Below, one piece after another: positions 10,939-18,502 of a stretch of 64,000 nt of DNA; positions within the stretch are counted from its first letter, which is position 1; each line of letters starts with the position of its first letter. The DNA comes from Alphaproteobacteria bacterium (GTDB lineage Bacteria > Pseudomonadota > Alphaproteobacteria > Oceanibaculales > Oceanibaculaceae). Location of the stretch: NCBI GenBank assembly GCA_018823745.1, contig JAHJHR010000003.1, positions 248,001 through 312,000 of the forward strand, read 5' to 3'. The translations under genes were made by a program, and so were the position numbers. The notes beneath the pieces were generated by a model. That model worked only from the letters and a program-made list of their open reading frames with translations, was not told the origin of the DNA and made no database searches.

Positions 10939-12852
10939 ATGGCGCTTCAGATCGACACGTTCAGCAACCTCACCGGCGGGCAGAGCTTCTTCAAGGCCAT
11001 CGGCCATCCGCTGTCCGCCCGGCCGATTGCCGATCTGCTGACGCGGCTGTCCGGTGCGGGCAAGATTGCCGTCTATGACCCGCTGGGCTTCCTGCAGCCC
11101 TTCGCGGAAATCCAGGACTGCGCCGCGCTCGATCTGGCCGGGGTCTATGTCCAGAATATCGACCAGATCGGCCGCACTTTGCTGGGCCAGCCGGCCCAGC
11201 CCGTCACCGGTATGCGGGAAAGCGGCGCGCAGGCCGTCTTCGTCGTCGCCTATGATGCCGGAAGGCTGGTCGATCATATCCGCCATCTGGTCCCGCAGGG
11301 GGCAGTGATCGTCACGCTGGATGATGCCCGCCTGCCGGCCGAGATGCTGAGCAACCAGCGCAACTATCTCGACCCGCTGAACTTCGCCACCAACATGGCG
11401 TTGTTCCGCGATTCCGACGGCCACCATACCCGCCTGACCACCGCCAATTACTGGGCCGGCTATGGCGCGAAGGATGTCTCGGTCTGGTGCTGCCTGTTCG
11501 ATGCCGGGGGCCAGCGCCTGGCCGACTGGCGGCAGAACCTGCCCAATGCGACCGCCAGTCTGGTGCTGGACAGCCAGGATATCCGCGCCCGCCTCGGCCT
11601 GGGGGAATTCTGCGGCAGCCTGTTCATCCATGTCATCGGCGCGCGCGGCCATGATGTCGTGAAATACGCCATGGACACCTATGGCGATGATCCCTCGGTG
11701 CTGTCCTGCACGCATGACGCCAATGCCTGGCCGGCCGATTTCTATGCCGGCCTGCCGGCGCCGCGCGAAGGCGATACCGTCCTGCTCTGGCTGCAGAATG
11801 CGCATCCCTGCCCGATCCCGGCCGGGGGCATCGGCCTCAATCTGATGGGCCAGCCGGAGATCGCCTGGCTCGACCGGGAGATTCCCGGCTTCGGCACCTA
11901 TGCGCTGGATGTCGCCGACTTGCTGCCGGGGGCGCGCTGGCCGCAGCAGATCGAAATCCAGGCCGGCAAATATGTCGTGCGCCCGCGCTACGAGATCGTG
12001 CAGGCCGATGGCCGCCGCCGCATCGCCCACGCCAATGTCGAGCGCACCGATCTGAAGCCCGATCCGCGCCTGCCGGAGCTGTCCAACCTGATGGGCAAGG
12101 GCTTCATCCTGCCCGCCCCAATCCTGCCGACCGACCGGTTCGACAGCACCCTGTTGCCAACGCCGATGGCGACGGGCCAGGAGGATATGCCGGTCGCAGT
12201 TGCGGTCTATGACCATCAGGGCCGCGAGGTGGCGCAGAAGCGCCTGGGCCGGCTGCTGCGCCGCGACAGCGTGGCGGTCGAGTTGAAGGAGCTGATCGAC
12301 GGTCATCTGAAGGGCGGCTATGGCCATGTCGAGCTGGTCTACGATTTCGCCTGCGGGGGCAGCGGCGATGGCTGGCTGCACGGGCTGTTCCGCTATGAGG
12401 ACCGGCAGACCGGCCATGCCGCCGATTCCAGCTTCGGCGCGCATATCTTCAACACCGTGCTGACCTACAAGAATGAGCCGCAAAGCTATGCCGGCCGGGC
12501 GCCGGGCCTGTCGACCCGGCTGTTCCTGCGCCTGGGACGGCAGCCGATGGACACGATCTGCCATCTGATCTACGCCGCCTCCACGCCGTGGCATGCAATG
12601 TCGGAAACCGAGCTGATCCTGACCTCCGCCGAGGGCTGGGAGATCGCCACCCACGCTGTTGCAATTCCATGTTCCGGTAGTTTTTTCTTCCGATATTCGG
12701 AAGTGTTCGACGCCGAAACGCGCCGGAAGGCCGGCGAGGATGCCTATATCCTGATCCGCGACCAGACCTGCCGGCTGTTCGGCTTCCACGGTCTGATCCG
12801 CGAGGACGGGCCGAAGGGCGCCTTCAGCCTGGACCATATGTTCGGCTTCTGA
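10939..12852 (+). CDS. Conserved-looking protein of unknown function (637 aa)
   Basis: I do not recognise this protein. The N-terminal ~170 residues look like an alpha/beta nucleotide-binding-type domain: an IAVYDPLGFLQPFAEI strand–loop–helix, then alternating strands and helices ending at VIVTLDD. From about residue 180 the sequence becomes strand-rich with many aromatic residues (ANYWAGYGAKDVSVWCCLFD, WLHGLFRYEDRQTGHAADSS). No signal peptide or membrane segment is visible. Codon use matches the flanking core genes, which argues for a real coding sequence. It lies between a 2OG-Fe oxygenase and a GNAT acetyltransferase in a tight same-strand cluster, which suggests a shared pathway. A large antisense reading frame over it is a shadow. 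Confidence 0.75.
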   Translation: MALQIDTFSNLTGGQSFFKAIGHPLSARPIADLLTRLSGAGKIAVYDPLGFLQPFAEIQDCAALDLAGVYVQNIDQIGRTLLGQPAQPVTGMRESGAQAVFVVAYDAGRLVDHIRHLVPQGAVIVTLDDARLPAEMLSNQRNYLDPLNFATNMALFRDSDGHHTRLTTANYWAGYGAKDVSVWCCLFDAGGQRLADWRQNLPNATASLVLDSQDIRARLGLGEFCGSLFIHVIGARGHDVVKYAMDTYGDDPSVLSCTHDANAWPADFYAGLPAPREGDTVLLWLQNAHPCPIPAGGIGLNLMGQPEIAWLDREIPGFGTYALDVADLLPGARWPQQIEIQAGKYVVRPRYEIVQADGRRRIAHANVERTDLKPDPRLPELSNLMGKGFILPAPILPTDRFDSTLLPTPMATGQEDMPVAVAVYDHQGREVAQKRLGRLLRRDSVAVELKELIDGHLKGGYGHVELVYDFACGGSGDGWLHGLFRYEDRQTGHAADSSFGAHIFNTVLTYKNEPQSYAGRAPGLSTRLFLRLGRQPMDTICHLIYAASTPWHAMSETELILTSAEGWEIATHAVAIPCSGSFFFRYSEVFDAETRRKAGEDAYILIRDQTCRLFGFHGLIREDGPKGAFSLDHMFGF

Positions 12853-12859
12853 GGCTATC

Positions 12860-13360
12860 GTGGAGAGCCGCATCCGCCTGGCCGGGCGGGAGGATATCCC
12901 GGCGCTGGCCATCGTGATCCGCGAGACCGATCTTTATTACCGCTCGCCCCATGTCCAGACGATCGAGGCCACCATCGCCAAGCTGGAAGCGCTGGATTTC
13001 GGCGGGACAGCCCGCTTCGAGATGCTGCTGGCCGAAGTGCAGGACGGGGCGGCCTGGCAGCCGGCCGGCATGGCGACGCTGGCGACGCTGTTCCCCACCA
13101 CCGCCTCCAGCCCGGCTTTCTTCCTGAAGGATCTGTTCGTCATTGAGGCCTATCGTAGTCTCGGCCTCGGCAAGAAGCTGATGCAGCGCATCGCCGCCCT
13201 GACCGTGGAGCGCGGCTATAGCCGCCTGGACTGGACGGCGGAGACCAGCAATCCGGCCAGCCTGCGCTTCTACGACACGCTGGGTGCGCAGCGCCGTGAG
13301 GAAAAACTTTTTTTCCGCCTGAACGGTGATGCGCTGAAAACTCTGGCCAGCGAGGGGTAG
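12860..13360 (+). CDS. GNAT family N-acetyltransferase
   Basis: A 166-aa Gcn5-related acetyltransferase. It has an N-terminal IRLAGREDIPALAIVIRE strand and helix, the acetyl-CoA-binding motif A region (LKDLFVIEAYRSLGLGKKLMQRIA) and the motif B end (YSRLDWTAETSNPASLRFYDTLGAQRREE). The start is a GTG at 12860, eight bases after the stop of the preceding gene, so the gene probably depends on read-through transcription and coupled translation. The substrate is unknown. Confidence 0.85.
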   Translation: MESRIRLAGREDIPALAIVIRETDLYYRSPHVQTIEATIAKLEALDFGGTARFEMLLAEVQDGAAWQPAGMATLATLFPTTASSPAFFLKDLFVIEAYRSLGLGKKLMQRIAALTVERGYSRLDWTAETSNPASLRFYDTLGAQRREEKLFFRLNGDALKTLASEG

Positions 13361-13466
13361 GCTTCCGCCTTCCGTCGAGCGGATGGCGGCAAGAACCAAC
13401 CGCATGATTGTCTCGCGCGGCATCGCCGCCTATGTTGATGGCAATCCCTAATCAAGGTTGCTTTCC

Positions 13467-14474
13467 ATGCCGACGCATAAACACACCAAGCTGCTGATCA
13501 TCGGGTCTGGCCCGGCCGGTTATACCGCCGCCGTCTATGCCGCGCGCGCCAGCCTGAACCCGATTCTGGTGCAGGGCCTGCAGCCCGGCGGCCAGCTGAC
13601 CATCACCACAGAGGTCGAGAATTACCCGGGCTTTGCCGAGGCCATCCAGGGTCCCTGGCTGATGGAGCAGATGGAGGCGCAGGCGCGCCATGTCGGCACC
13701 GAGATCATTTTCGACATCATCACCGATGTCGATCTGAGCCAGCGGCCGTTCCGCGCCACGGCGGATTCCGGCGACATTTTCACCGCCGATACGCTGGTCA
13801 TCGCCACCGGCGCTCAGGCGCGCTGGCTGGGGCTTGACTCGGAGAAGAAATTCCAGGGCGGTGGCGTATCGGCCTGCGCCACCTGCGACGGCTTCTTCTT
13901 CCGCGGCAAGGAGGTCGCCATCGTCGGCGGCGGCAACACCGCTGTCGAGGAGGCGATCTACCTGACCAACCACGCCACCAAGGTGACGCTGATCCACCGC
14001 CGCGATTTCCTGCGCGCCGAGAAGATCATGCAGGAGCGGCTGTTCCGCAATCCGAAGATCGAGGTGATCTGGAACCACGCGGTGGAGGAGGTTCTGGGCA
14101 CCGAGAACCCGAACCAGGTGACCGGCCTGCGGCTGCGCAACACGCAGGACGGGTCGGCCCGGCAGCTTGATGTCGACGGCTTCTTCGTCGCCATCGGGCA
14201 TGATCCCGCCACATCCCTGTTCAAGGGCAAGCTGGACATGGACTCCGAAGGCTATATCATCACAAAGCCTGATTCGACGGAGACCAGCATTCCCGGCGTC
14301 TATGCCGCCGGCGACGTGAAGGACAAGGTGTTCCGCCAGGCCATCACCGCGGCCGGCATGGGATGCATGGCAGCGCTGGAGGCCGAGCGGTTTCTGGCTG
14401 CCAGCGAGGATGGCAGCGAGGATAGCCAGCGTTCGGCCCTCGTTGAAGACGCAGCCACCGTGGCGGCCCAATAG
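13467..14474 (+). CDS. trxB: Thioredoxin-disulfide reductase TrxB
   Basis: TrxB reduces thioredoxin with NADPH through FAD. The 335-aa protein has the FAD-binding [16 protein letters not shown] motif at the N-terminus and redox-active Cys137-Ala-Thr-Cys140 in [11 protein letters not shown]. It also has an NADPH-binding [14 protein letters not shown] motif and a C-terminal FAD motif ([11 protein letters not shown]). The ATG at 13467 is preferred over a TTG at 13458. A LysR-type regulator follows after 75 bp. Confidence 0.96.
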   Translation: MPTHKHTKLLIIGSGPAGYTAAVYAARASLNPILVQGLQPGGQLTITTEVENYPGFAEAIQGPWLMEQMEAQARHVGTEIIFDIITDVDLSQRPFRATADSGDIFTADTLVIATGAQARWLGLDSEKKFQGGGVSACATCDGFFFRGKEVAIVGGGNTAVEEAIYLTNHATKVTLIHRRDFLRAEKIMQERLFRNPKIEVIWNHAVEEVLGTENPNQVTGLRLRNTQDGSARQLDVDGFFVAIGHDPATSLFKGKLDMDSEGYIITKPDSTETSIPGVYAAGDVKDKVFRQAITAAGMGCMAALEAERFLAASEDGSEDSQRSALVEDAATVAAQ

Positions 14475-14549
14475 CCGTCATTTTCGCCAAACTGTTGCAA
14501 CGCAACGGATTTAGTTGCGCTTGCACCGCTGGGTAGTCATCATCCTGTC

Positions 14550-15443
14550 ATGGATTGGGATAAACTGCGCGTCTTTCACGCGGTAGCGGAAGCAGGCAGC
14601 TTCACGCATGCCGGTGAAACCTTGAACCTGAGTCAGTCAGCCGTCAGCCGCCAGATCAGCGGGCTGGAGGAACGCCTCCGCGTACCTCTGTTCCACCGCC
14701 ATGCGCGCGGCCTGATCCTGACCGAGCAGGGCGAGATCCTGTATCGCACGACACGGGAGATTTTCTCGAAGCTGGCGATGACCGAGGCAATGCTCTCGGA
14801 AGGCCGGGAAAAGCCGAAAGGCCCGCTGAAGATCACCACCACCGTGGCCTTCGGCTCCACCTGGCTGACGCCCAACATCAAGAATTTCGTCGATTCCTAC
14901 CCGGAAATCGCCGTTACCCTGCTGGTCGATGATGACGAGCTGGATCTGTCGATGCGCGAGGCCGATGTCGCCATCCGCATGGCGCCGCCGCGCCAGCCGG
15001 ACCTGATCCAGCGCCATCTGATGAACATCCATTTCCACCTCTTCGCCTCGCCGGACTATCTGAAGCAGTTCGGCGAGCCGAAGACGCCGGGCGATCTGGC
15101 CAAGCACCGCCTGGTGATCTATGGCGAGCGCACGCATCTGCCCTTCCCCGACGCCAACTGGGTGTTGCACCTGGCCAAGCGCGAAAGCGGCGTGACCGTC
15201 GAGCCGGCGCTGACGGTGAACAATTACTATGCAATCTACCGGGCCTGCATGACCGGGATCGGCATCGCCGCCCTGCCGGACTACATGGTCCGCCAGGATT
15301 CCGAACTCCAGCAGGTGCTGCCGGAAATCGAAGGGCCTCAGGTGCCGGCCTATTTCGTCTACCCGGAAGAACTGCGCAATTCCAAGCGCATAACCGTGCT
15401 GCGCGAGTTCCTCCTGCAACAGGTTGCCGCCGAGCAATTCTGA
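14550..15443 (+). CDS. LysR family transcriptional regulator
   Basis: This 297-aa protein begins with the LysR winged helix-turn-helix (DKLRVFHAVAEAGSFTHAGE, then SQSAVSRQISGLEERL). A periplasmic-binding-protein-like effector domain from about residue 90 follows (LKITTTVAFGSTWLTPNIK). A LysR gene directly after trxB is a recurrent arrangement in Rhodospirillales-like genomes. Its ligand and regulon are unknown. It is the last chromosomal gene before the integrated element, about 160 bp upstream of the small RNA gene. Confidence 0.9.
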   Translation: MDWDKLRVFHAVAEAGSFTHAGETLNLSQSAVSRQISGLEERLRVPLFHRHARGLILTEQGEILYRTTREIFSKLAMTEAMLSEGREKPKGPLKITTTVAFGSTWLTPNIKNFVDSYPEIAVTLLVDDDELDLSMREADVAIRMAPPRQPDLIQRHLMNIHFHLFASPDYLKQFGEPKTPGDLAKHRLVIYGERTHLPFPDANWVLHLAKRESGVTVEPALTVNNYYAIYRACMTGIGIAALPDYMVRQDSELQQVLPEIEGPQVPAYFVYPEELRNSKRITVLREFLLQQVAAEQF

Positions 15444-15619
15444 TCGCCGGGGTTCGTCTTAATTATTTTGCAACACTCCCGGCTCGGCCATGCATCCATC
15501 GCATGACGGGACTGATTTTTTATGCATGGAATTTCGGCACGCCGAAGCCTATCTCTTAGTCACTTCGATGTTGCGTTGCAGCATCCGCCGATTTTATCGG
15601 TGAGGGTTCCTCGTGAACC

Positions 15620-15663
15620 CACGTCTCCCAGACGTGAAGCCTCCCTGTTCAACTTGCCGGCAA
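15620..15663. repeat. attL: left 44-bp direct repeat of the integrated element
   Basis: The 44 bases are identical to 27284-27327. The repeat covers the second hairpin, the CCTCCCTG segment and the left arm of the terminator of the small RNA. Sequence diverges immediately on both sides of the identity. Confidence 0.92.
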
Positions 15664-15688
15664 CTCAATAGGTTGCCGGCATTTTTTT
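15655..15688 (+). terminator. Terminator of the small RNA at attL
   Basis: TGCCGGCAAC (15655-15664) pairs perfectly with GTTGCCGGCA (15672-15681), followed by seven Ts. The left arm is mostly inside the att core and the right arm lies in the element. Confidence 0.9.
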
Positions 15689-15703
15689 GCCCTACAGCTG
15701 GGC

Positions 15704-15725
15704 TGGGGTAACACCTGGGGTAACA
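15704..15725 (+). promoter_or_regulatory. Candidate integrase arm-type sites, left arm
   Basis: TGGGGTAACA occurs twice in tandem (15704-15713 and 15716-15725, period 12). The same GGGGTAAC core is repeated near attR (27149-27167), so these look like arm-binding sites of the tyrosine integrase. Confidence 0.55.
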
Positions 15726-15796
15726 GCGGCGAACAAGGTTCACGCCGGCGGCATGGCGGCTTACAATTCGAGGTCGCCAACGCTCCGGAGGTACCC

Positions 15797-16294
15797 ATGG
15801 CAGAGCCCGCTAGACCGTTCACCCCTGAAAGCCTGGCCGAATACTGGTCCTGCTCCTCGCAGCATGTGCGCGATCTCATCCGCAAGGGGGACCTTCCGGC
15901 TTTTCGCATCGGCAATCTCATCAGGATCCGGCGAGAGGATGTCGAGCGCTACGATCAGCAGCAGGCCGAAGCAAGGGAGCGCGCGGCCCCACAGGGCGCC
16001 CTGGATGTCAGCCAGCGCCCCTACACGCCAGAGACGCTGGCAGAGCGCTGGGGATGCTCCCATCAGCACATTCGCGACCTGGTGCGGACTGGGAAGCTTC
16101 CGGCCTTCCGGGTTGGCCGGCTCATTCGCGTGCGCCGCGAAGATGTGGAGACATTCGAGCGGCCGCAAGTCGAGATCGAGGCCGCAGCACCACCGCCACC
16201 GCCTCGACCAGCCGTTATCCCAGGGGTGCCAAAGCGGCGCCGTCATATTGTGAAGCTCGCGGACGGCCGCGAGATTGACCTTAACCGAGACTGA
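15797..16294 (+). CDS. Tandem excisionase-type (HTH_17) DNA-binding protein
   Basis: A 165-aa protein made of two copies of an excisionase/MerR-like winged helix, about residues 7-52 and 75-120. Each copy starts with a TPESLAEYW or TPETLAERW segment and ends with RREDVE. A Pro-rich linker and a basic tail (KRRRHIVKLADGREIDLNRD) follow. A strong GGAGG ribosome-binding site precedes the ATG. It is the only plus-strand gene at the left end of the element, beside attL and the candidate arm sites. A role as recombination directionality factor or regulator is the natural inference. Two fused domains could bind direct repeats spaced about one helical turn apart. Confidence 0.75.
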   Translation: MAEPARPFTPESLAEYWSCSSQHVRDLIRKGDLPAFRIGNLIRIRREDVERYDQQQAEARERAAPQGALDVSQRPYTPETLAERWGCSHQHIRDLVRTGKLPAFRVGRLIRVRREDVETFERPQVEIEAAAPPPPPRPAVIPGVPKRRRHIVKLADGREIDLNRD

Positions 16295-16393
16295 AGGCTG
16301 GCCGTAGGCCGCTGCTGTTATGTTAGTGGTGTTTTTTCACGAAATTTAACGCACCAATCGCACAGCGATCAGGCGGAAGTTGGAAGAGCGTAT

Positions 16394-16434
16394 TGGGTGC
16401 GTAATGGGTGCATTATGCACCCATTACGCACCCA
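16394..16434. repeat. 41-bp perfect palindrome
   Basis: Twenty bases (16394-16413) are exactly inverted at 16415-16434 around a single central T. Each arm also contains GGGTGC twice. It lies between convergent genes, just before the operon terminator. Confidence 0.9.
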
Positions 16435-16453
16435 TAAAACCCGATCAAGAAAA

Positions 16454-16483
16454 AGCCCCGCCGGTGAGGGCGGGGCTGTTCCA
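16454..16483 (-). terminator. Terminator of the element's long minus-strand operon
   Basis: AGCCCCGCC (16455-16463) and GGCGGGGCT (16470-16478) form a strong stem. Read on the minus strand it is followed by TTTTTC (from 16454 leftward). It closes the minus-strand gene train that ends at 16499. Confidence 0.75.
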
Positions 16484-16498
16484 TGCGGCGATGGCCGA

Positions 16499-16816
16499 TC
16501 AGGCGGCCTCATCCTCTTCCGTGTCCGGATCGCGGCCGCCGTGCCCGAGCCGCTCCAGGTACTTCACCAGCGGGCGGCGCAACTTTACCAGGCCAGCTTC
16601 GTATACCTTCTCGTGCAGCGCCTTTAGCGCGTCGTCGCCCTTCGTGTCGGCCGCGATGGCAATGATAGCCACCACGTTGTCAGCAGAAAGCTTCACCACC
16701 GCATCGGTGGCGCTGTTCAGCCCGCCGAACTTCTTCTGGATCGCCTCGCTGGCCTTGAAGGACGGGACAAGCTCGACGTCCTCGCCTGCAAGCTTGATGG
16801 TGATGTTATCGCTCAT
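16499..16816 (-). CDS. Tail assembly chaperone-like protein (GTA gp10-like), copy B
   Basis: A 105-aa acidic protein with the pattern of phage tail assembly chaperones of the GTA-gp10 type. It starts with a beta segment (ITIKLAGEDVELVPSF), then KASEAIQKKFGGLNSATDAV, a central helix with DNVVAIIAIAADTKGDDAL, and a helix with ALHEKVYEAGL. The C-terminus is acidic. It is clearly paralogous to the neighbouring gene at 16905-17216. The start at 16816 is chosen because it aligns with the paralogue's first residues. It is the last gene of the minus-strand operon. Confidence 0.6.
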   Translation of the reverse strand: MSDNITIKLAGEDVELVPSFKASEAIQKKFGGLNSATDAVVKLSADNVVAIIAIAADTKGDDALKALHEKVYEAGLVKLRRPLVKYLERLGHGGRDPDTEEDEAA

Positions 16817-16904
16817 GTCGGTCTCCATGCTTAGTGGTGGGAACGGCAACGCCTGCGACAGCCGCTTTGCCCCGCCGGACAGTCAGGCCTCGCATGATGA
16901 CCGA

Positions 16905-17216
16905 TCAGGCGGCCTCATCGTCTTCGGCATCGCGGCCGCCGTTGCCAAGCCGGACGAGGTACTTCACCAGCGGGGTGGTCATTTTCAGCAGGCCGGCGGC
17001 GTACACTTTCTCGTGCAGCTCCGCGAGCTTGGCCTCGCCCTTCGTGTCGGTGGCGGCGGCGATGATGGCCACCGCCGTATCGGCCGAGAGCTGCGCCACC
17101 GACTGGAAAGCCGGCTGATGGCCGCCGAAGCGTTTCTGAATGGCCTGGTGAGCCTTGAACGAACAGACGAGCTCAACCTCTTCGCCGCCGAGCTTGATGG
17201 TGATTTTATCGCTCAT
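16905..17216 (-). CDS. Tail assembly chaperone-like protein (GTA gp10-like), copy A
   Basis: A 103-aa paralogue of the following gene, alignable over its whole length: MSDKITIKLGGEEVELVCSF against MSDNITIKLAGEDVELVPSF, FGG at the same place, DTKGEA against DTKGDD, and an Asp/Glu-rich end. Chaperones of this type coat the tape-measure protein during tail assembly in siphophages and gene transfer agents. It overlaps the preceding gene by four bases (17213-17216), showing tight coupling. The assignment rests on the fold pattern, so confidence is moderate. Confidence 0.6.
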   Translation of the reverse strand: MSDKITIKLGGEEVELVCSFKAHQAIQKRFGGHQPAFQSVAQLSADTAVAIIAAATDTKGEAKLAELHEKVYAAGLLKMTTPLVKYLVRLGNGGRDAEDDEAA

Positions 17217-17512
17217 GGGTGTTTCCTTTCGGGGTTGGGGATGGTGACGCCAGCCGCCTGTGCCCTGGCGACCAGCGCTTCATGCTGCCGCGCGACGCGG
17301 CGGACACTGTCGGAGAAACTCTGGAGCACGTCGGTCTGGCTTTCGATGTGCCGGACCAGAGACATGATGATCGCCCGCTGCAGATCGTGCGGCTGCCGGT
17401 AGAACTGCCCGGTAGCCAGTGCAATGCGAATCGGCCTCATCGCCGCCCGGGCATCCGGCAAGGTGCCGAACGCGCCAATGGGCGCAGGCGCGGTGGTTTC
17501 AGTTGGGGCCAT
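17213..17512 (-). CDS. Hypothetical protein of the element (99 aa)
   Basis: Not recognised. A 99-aa protein with a Pro/Ala/Thr-rich N-terminus, then a helical region (RAAMRPIRIALATGQFYRQP, LQRAIIMSLVRHIESQTDVL) and a basic C-terminus. It overlaps the upstream gene by 14 bp and the downstream chaperone-like gene by 4 bp, which supports it being translated as part of the tail-related block. Confidence 0.6.
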   Translation of the reverse strand: MAPTETTAPAPIGAFGTLPDARAAMRPIRIALATGQFYRQPHDLQRAIIMSLVRHIESQTDVLQSFSDSVRRVARQHEALVARAQAAGVTIPNPERKHP

Positions 17513-17873
17513 TCAGCGCCTCCTTGATGGCGTCAGCGAGAAATTGCGTCACCGGCTGTGCGGTGATGTCCCCCGCGCGCATCTGTCGTTCCACCCGGCC
17601 TATGGCGGTGGCCACCCGACGCCGCGCCGGCTGCTCGTAGCGGGCCTTGAAGAGGCGGCGGCCAGCGCGGCGGTCCATATCCCCGCGCGCCGAGGCGATG
17701 TCGCGCAGCACGCGGATGGCGTCGTCGGTGGCGTTCTCCAGCACGGTCCGGACAGCTGGAAGGGTTGCCTCGTTGATCGGCTTGTCCCCCGGCACGCCGC
17801 GAATGAACAGCTCGCGCTCCATCCCCTGAAAGATCACTTCTATCCGATCGAGGTATTGCCCTTGGTCGATCAT
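17499..17873 (-). CDS. Hypothetical protein of the element (124 aa)
   Basis: Not recognised. Mostly helical, with an Arg-rich central part (SARGDMDRRAGRRLFKARYE, ARRRVATAIGRVERQMRAGD). The ATG at 17873 overlaps the stop of the upstream gene by four bases and is preferred over an in-frame start at 18029, which would lie deep inside the upstream coding sequence. It belongs to the block between the tape-measure and chaperone-like genes. Confidence 0.6.
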   Translation of the reverse strand: MIDQGQYLDRIEVIFQGMERELFIRGVPGDKPINEATLPAVRTVLENATDDAIRVLRDIASARGDMDRRAGRRLFKARYEQPARRRVATAIGRVERQMRAGDITAQPVTQFLADAIKEALNGPN

Positions 17874-18502
17874 GCAGCGGCGGCCTGCGGATGCAGCTGC
17901 GCCCTCATGGTGGCATAGTCCGGATATTCGCCGGCCTTCCATTGCCGGGCGCCGGTGGCCGTTACCTCGGTCAGGTGCATCAGCCCGCCGATGCACATCG
18001 GCAGGGAGAAGTGATGCATCACCTTCCACTGTGCCAGCGCCAGCCGGACCATCAGCGCCTCGTCAGCCTCTCCAGGCAGAAGGTCATCCAGGCCTTTGCC
18101 GGTCGGCAGCATGTGGACGCCAACGGGCAGAACGGTAATCTCGGGCTGCTTCATGCCCTGCATGCGGCGCACGCGGACGGCCTTCAAGCGCTGCTCAGCG
18201 CTGCACCAGCCGCCCAAGGTCGCCTCGATACCGACGCTGGCAGCAACCAATTCGGGTTCGACGGCCGTCATCATGCCGGCCACCGCACCGATGGCCTCGT
18301 GAAGCGTCGGCACGTCGTCCAGCGCCTGGCGGATGAACTCGGCGACGATCACCGGGCCGCGCAGAGTGTGCGCGTAGCCGCCGACGGTGCTGATGCTGGT
18401 TTTCCGATCACAGAAGCCGACCGGCTGGCCATCGAGATACTGCAGCGTGTCCGACAGGATCAGGATCCGGGTGGGGGTGACAGACAGATTGGCGACGCTC
18501 AT
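17870..18502 (-). CDS. Phage protein, possibly Ntn-hydrolase (proteasome-like) fold
   Basis: A 210-aa protein. The N-terminal segment (ILILSDTLQYLDGQPVGFCD, then KTSISTVGGYAHTLRG) and the C-terminal CIGGLMHLTEVTATGARQW resemble phage proteins with a 20S-proteasome-like Ntn fold, in which a Ser/Asp–Thr strand and a GG-loop recur. No catalytic N-terminal nucleophile is evident, so any enzyme activity is doubtful. It overlaps the tape-measure gene by four bases upstream and the next gene by four bases downstream. The fold assignment is tentative. Confidence 0.55.
   Translation of the reverse strand: MSVANLSVTPTRILILSDTLQYLDGQPVGFCDRKTSISTVGGYAHTLRGPVIVAEFIRQALDDVPTLHEAIGAVAGMMTAVEPELVAASVGIEATLGGWCSAEQRLKAVRVRRMQGMKQPEITVLPVGVHMLPTGKGLDDLLPGEADEALMVRLALAQWKVMHHFSLPMCIGGLMHLTEVTATGARQWKAGEYPDYATMRAQLHPQAAAA

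Larger units (their letters stand above)
15604..15688 (+). ncRNA. Small RNA gene used as integration target (alphaproteobacterial suhB/alpha-r8-like, tentative)
   Basis: The predicted transcript has two small hairpins: GGGTTC/GAACCC (15604-15620), and CACGTCT pairing with AGACGTG around CCC (15620-15636). A single-stranded segment with CCTCCCTG, an anti-Shine-Dalgarno-like motif, follows. It ends in a perfect 10-bp terminator with seven Ts. A weak promoter (TTGCGT near 15571, TTTATC near 15593) would start it near 15604. The CCTCCCTGTT segment recalls trans-acting alphaproteobacterial sRNAs, but the family name is a guess. The part from 15664 on is element-derived, so the present RNA is a chromosome/element hybrid. 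Confidence 0.6.

Noticed and set aside
10693-12912. 739-aa minus-strand reading frame
   Set aside because: Antisense to the 637-aa gene and parts of its neighbours. Composition is typical of shadow frames, and the plus-strand gene has operon context and better codon use.
15600-15690. tRNA or tmRNA as the integration target
   Set aside because: No cloverleaf, CCA end or tmRNA tag frame can be built. The region folds as two small hairpins plus a terminator.
16394-16434. Palindrome as the terminator of the left-end HTH gene
   Set aside because: No T-run follows on the plus strand. The proper terminator-like hairpin with a T-run lies at 16454-16483 and faces the minus-strand operon.
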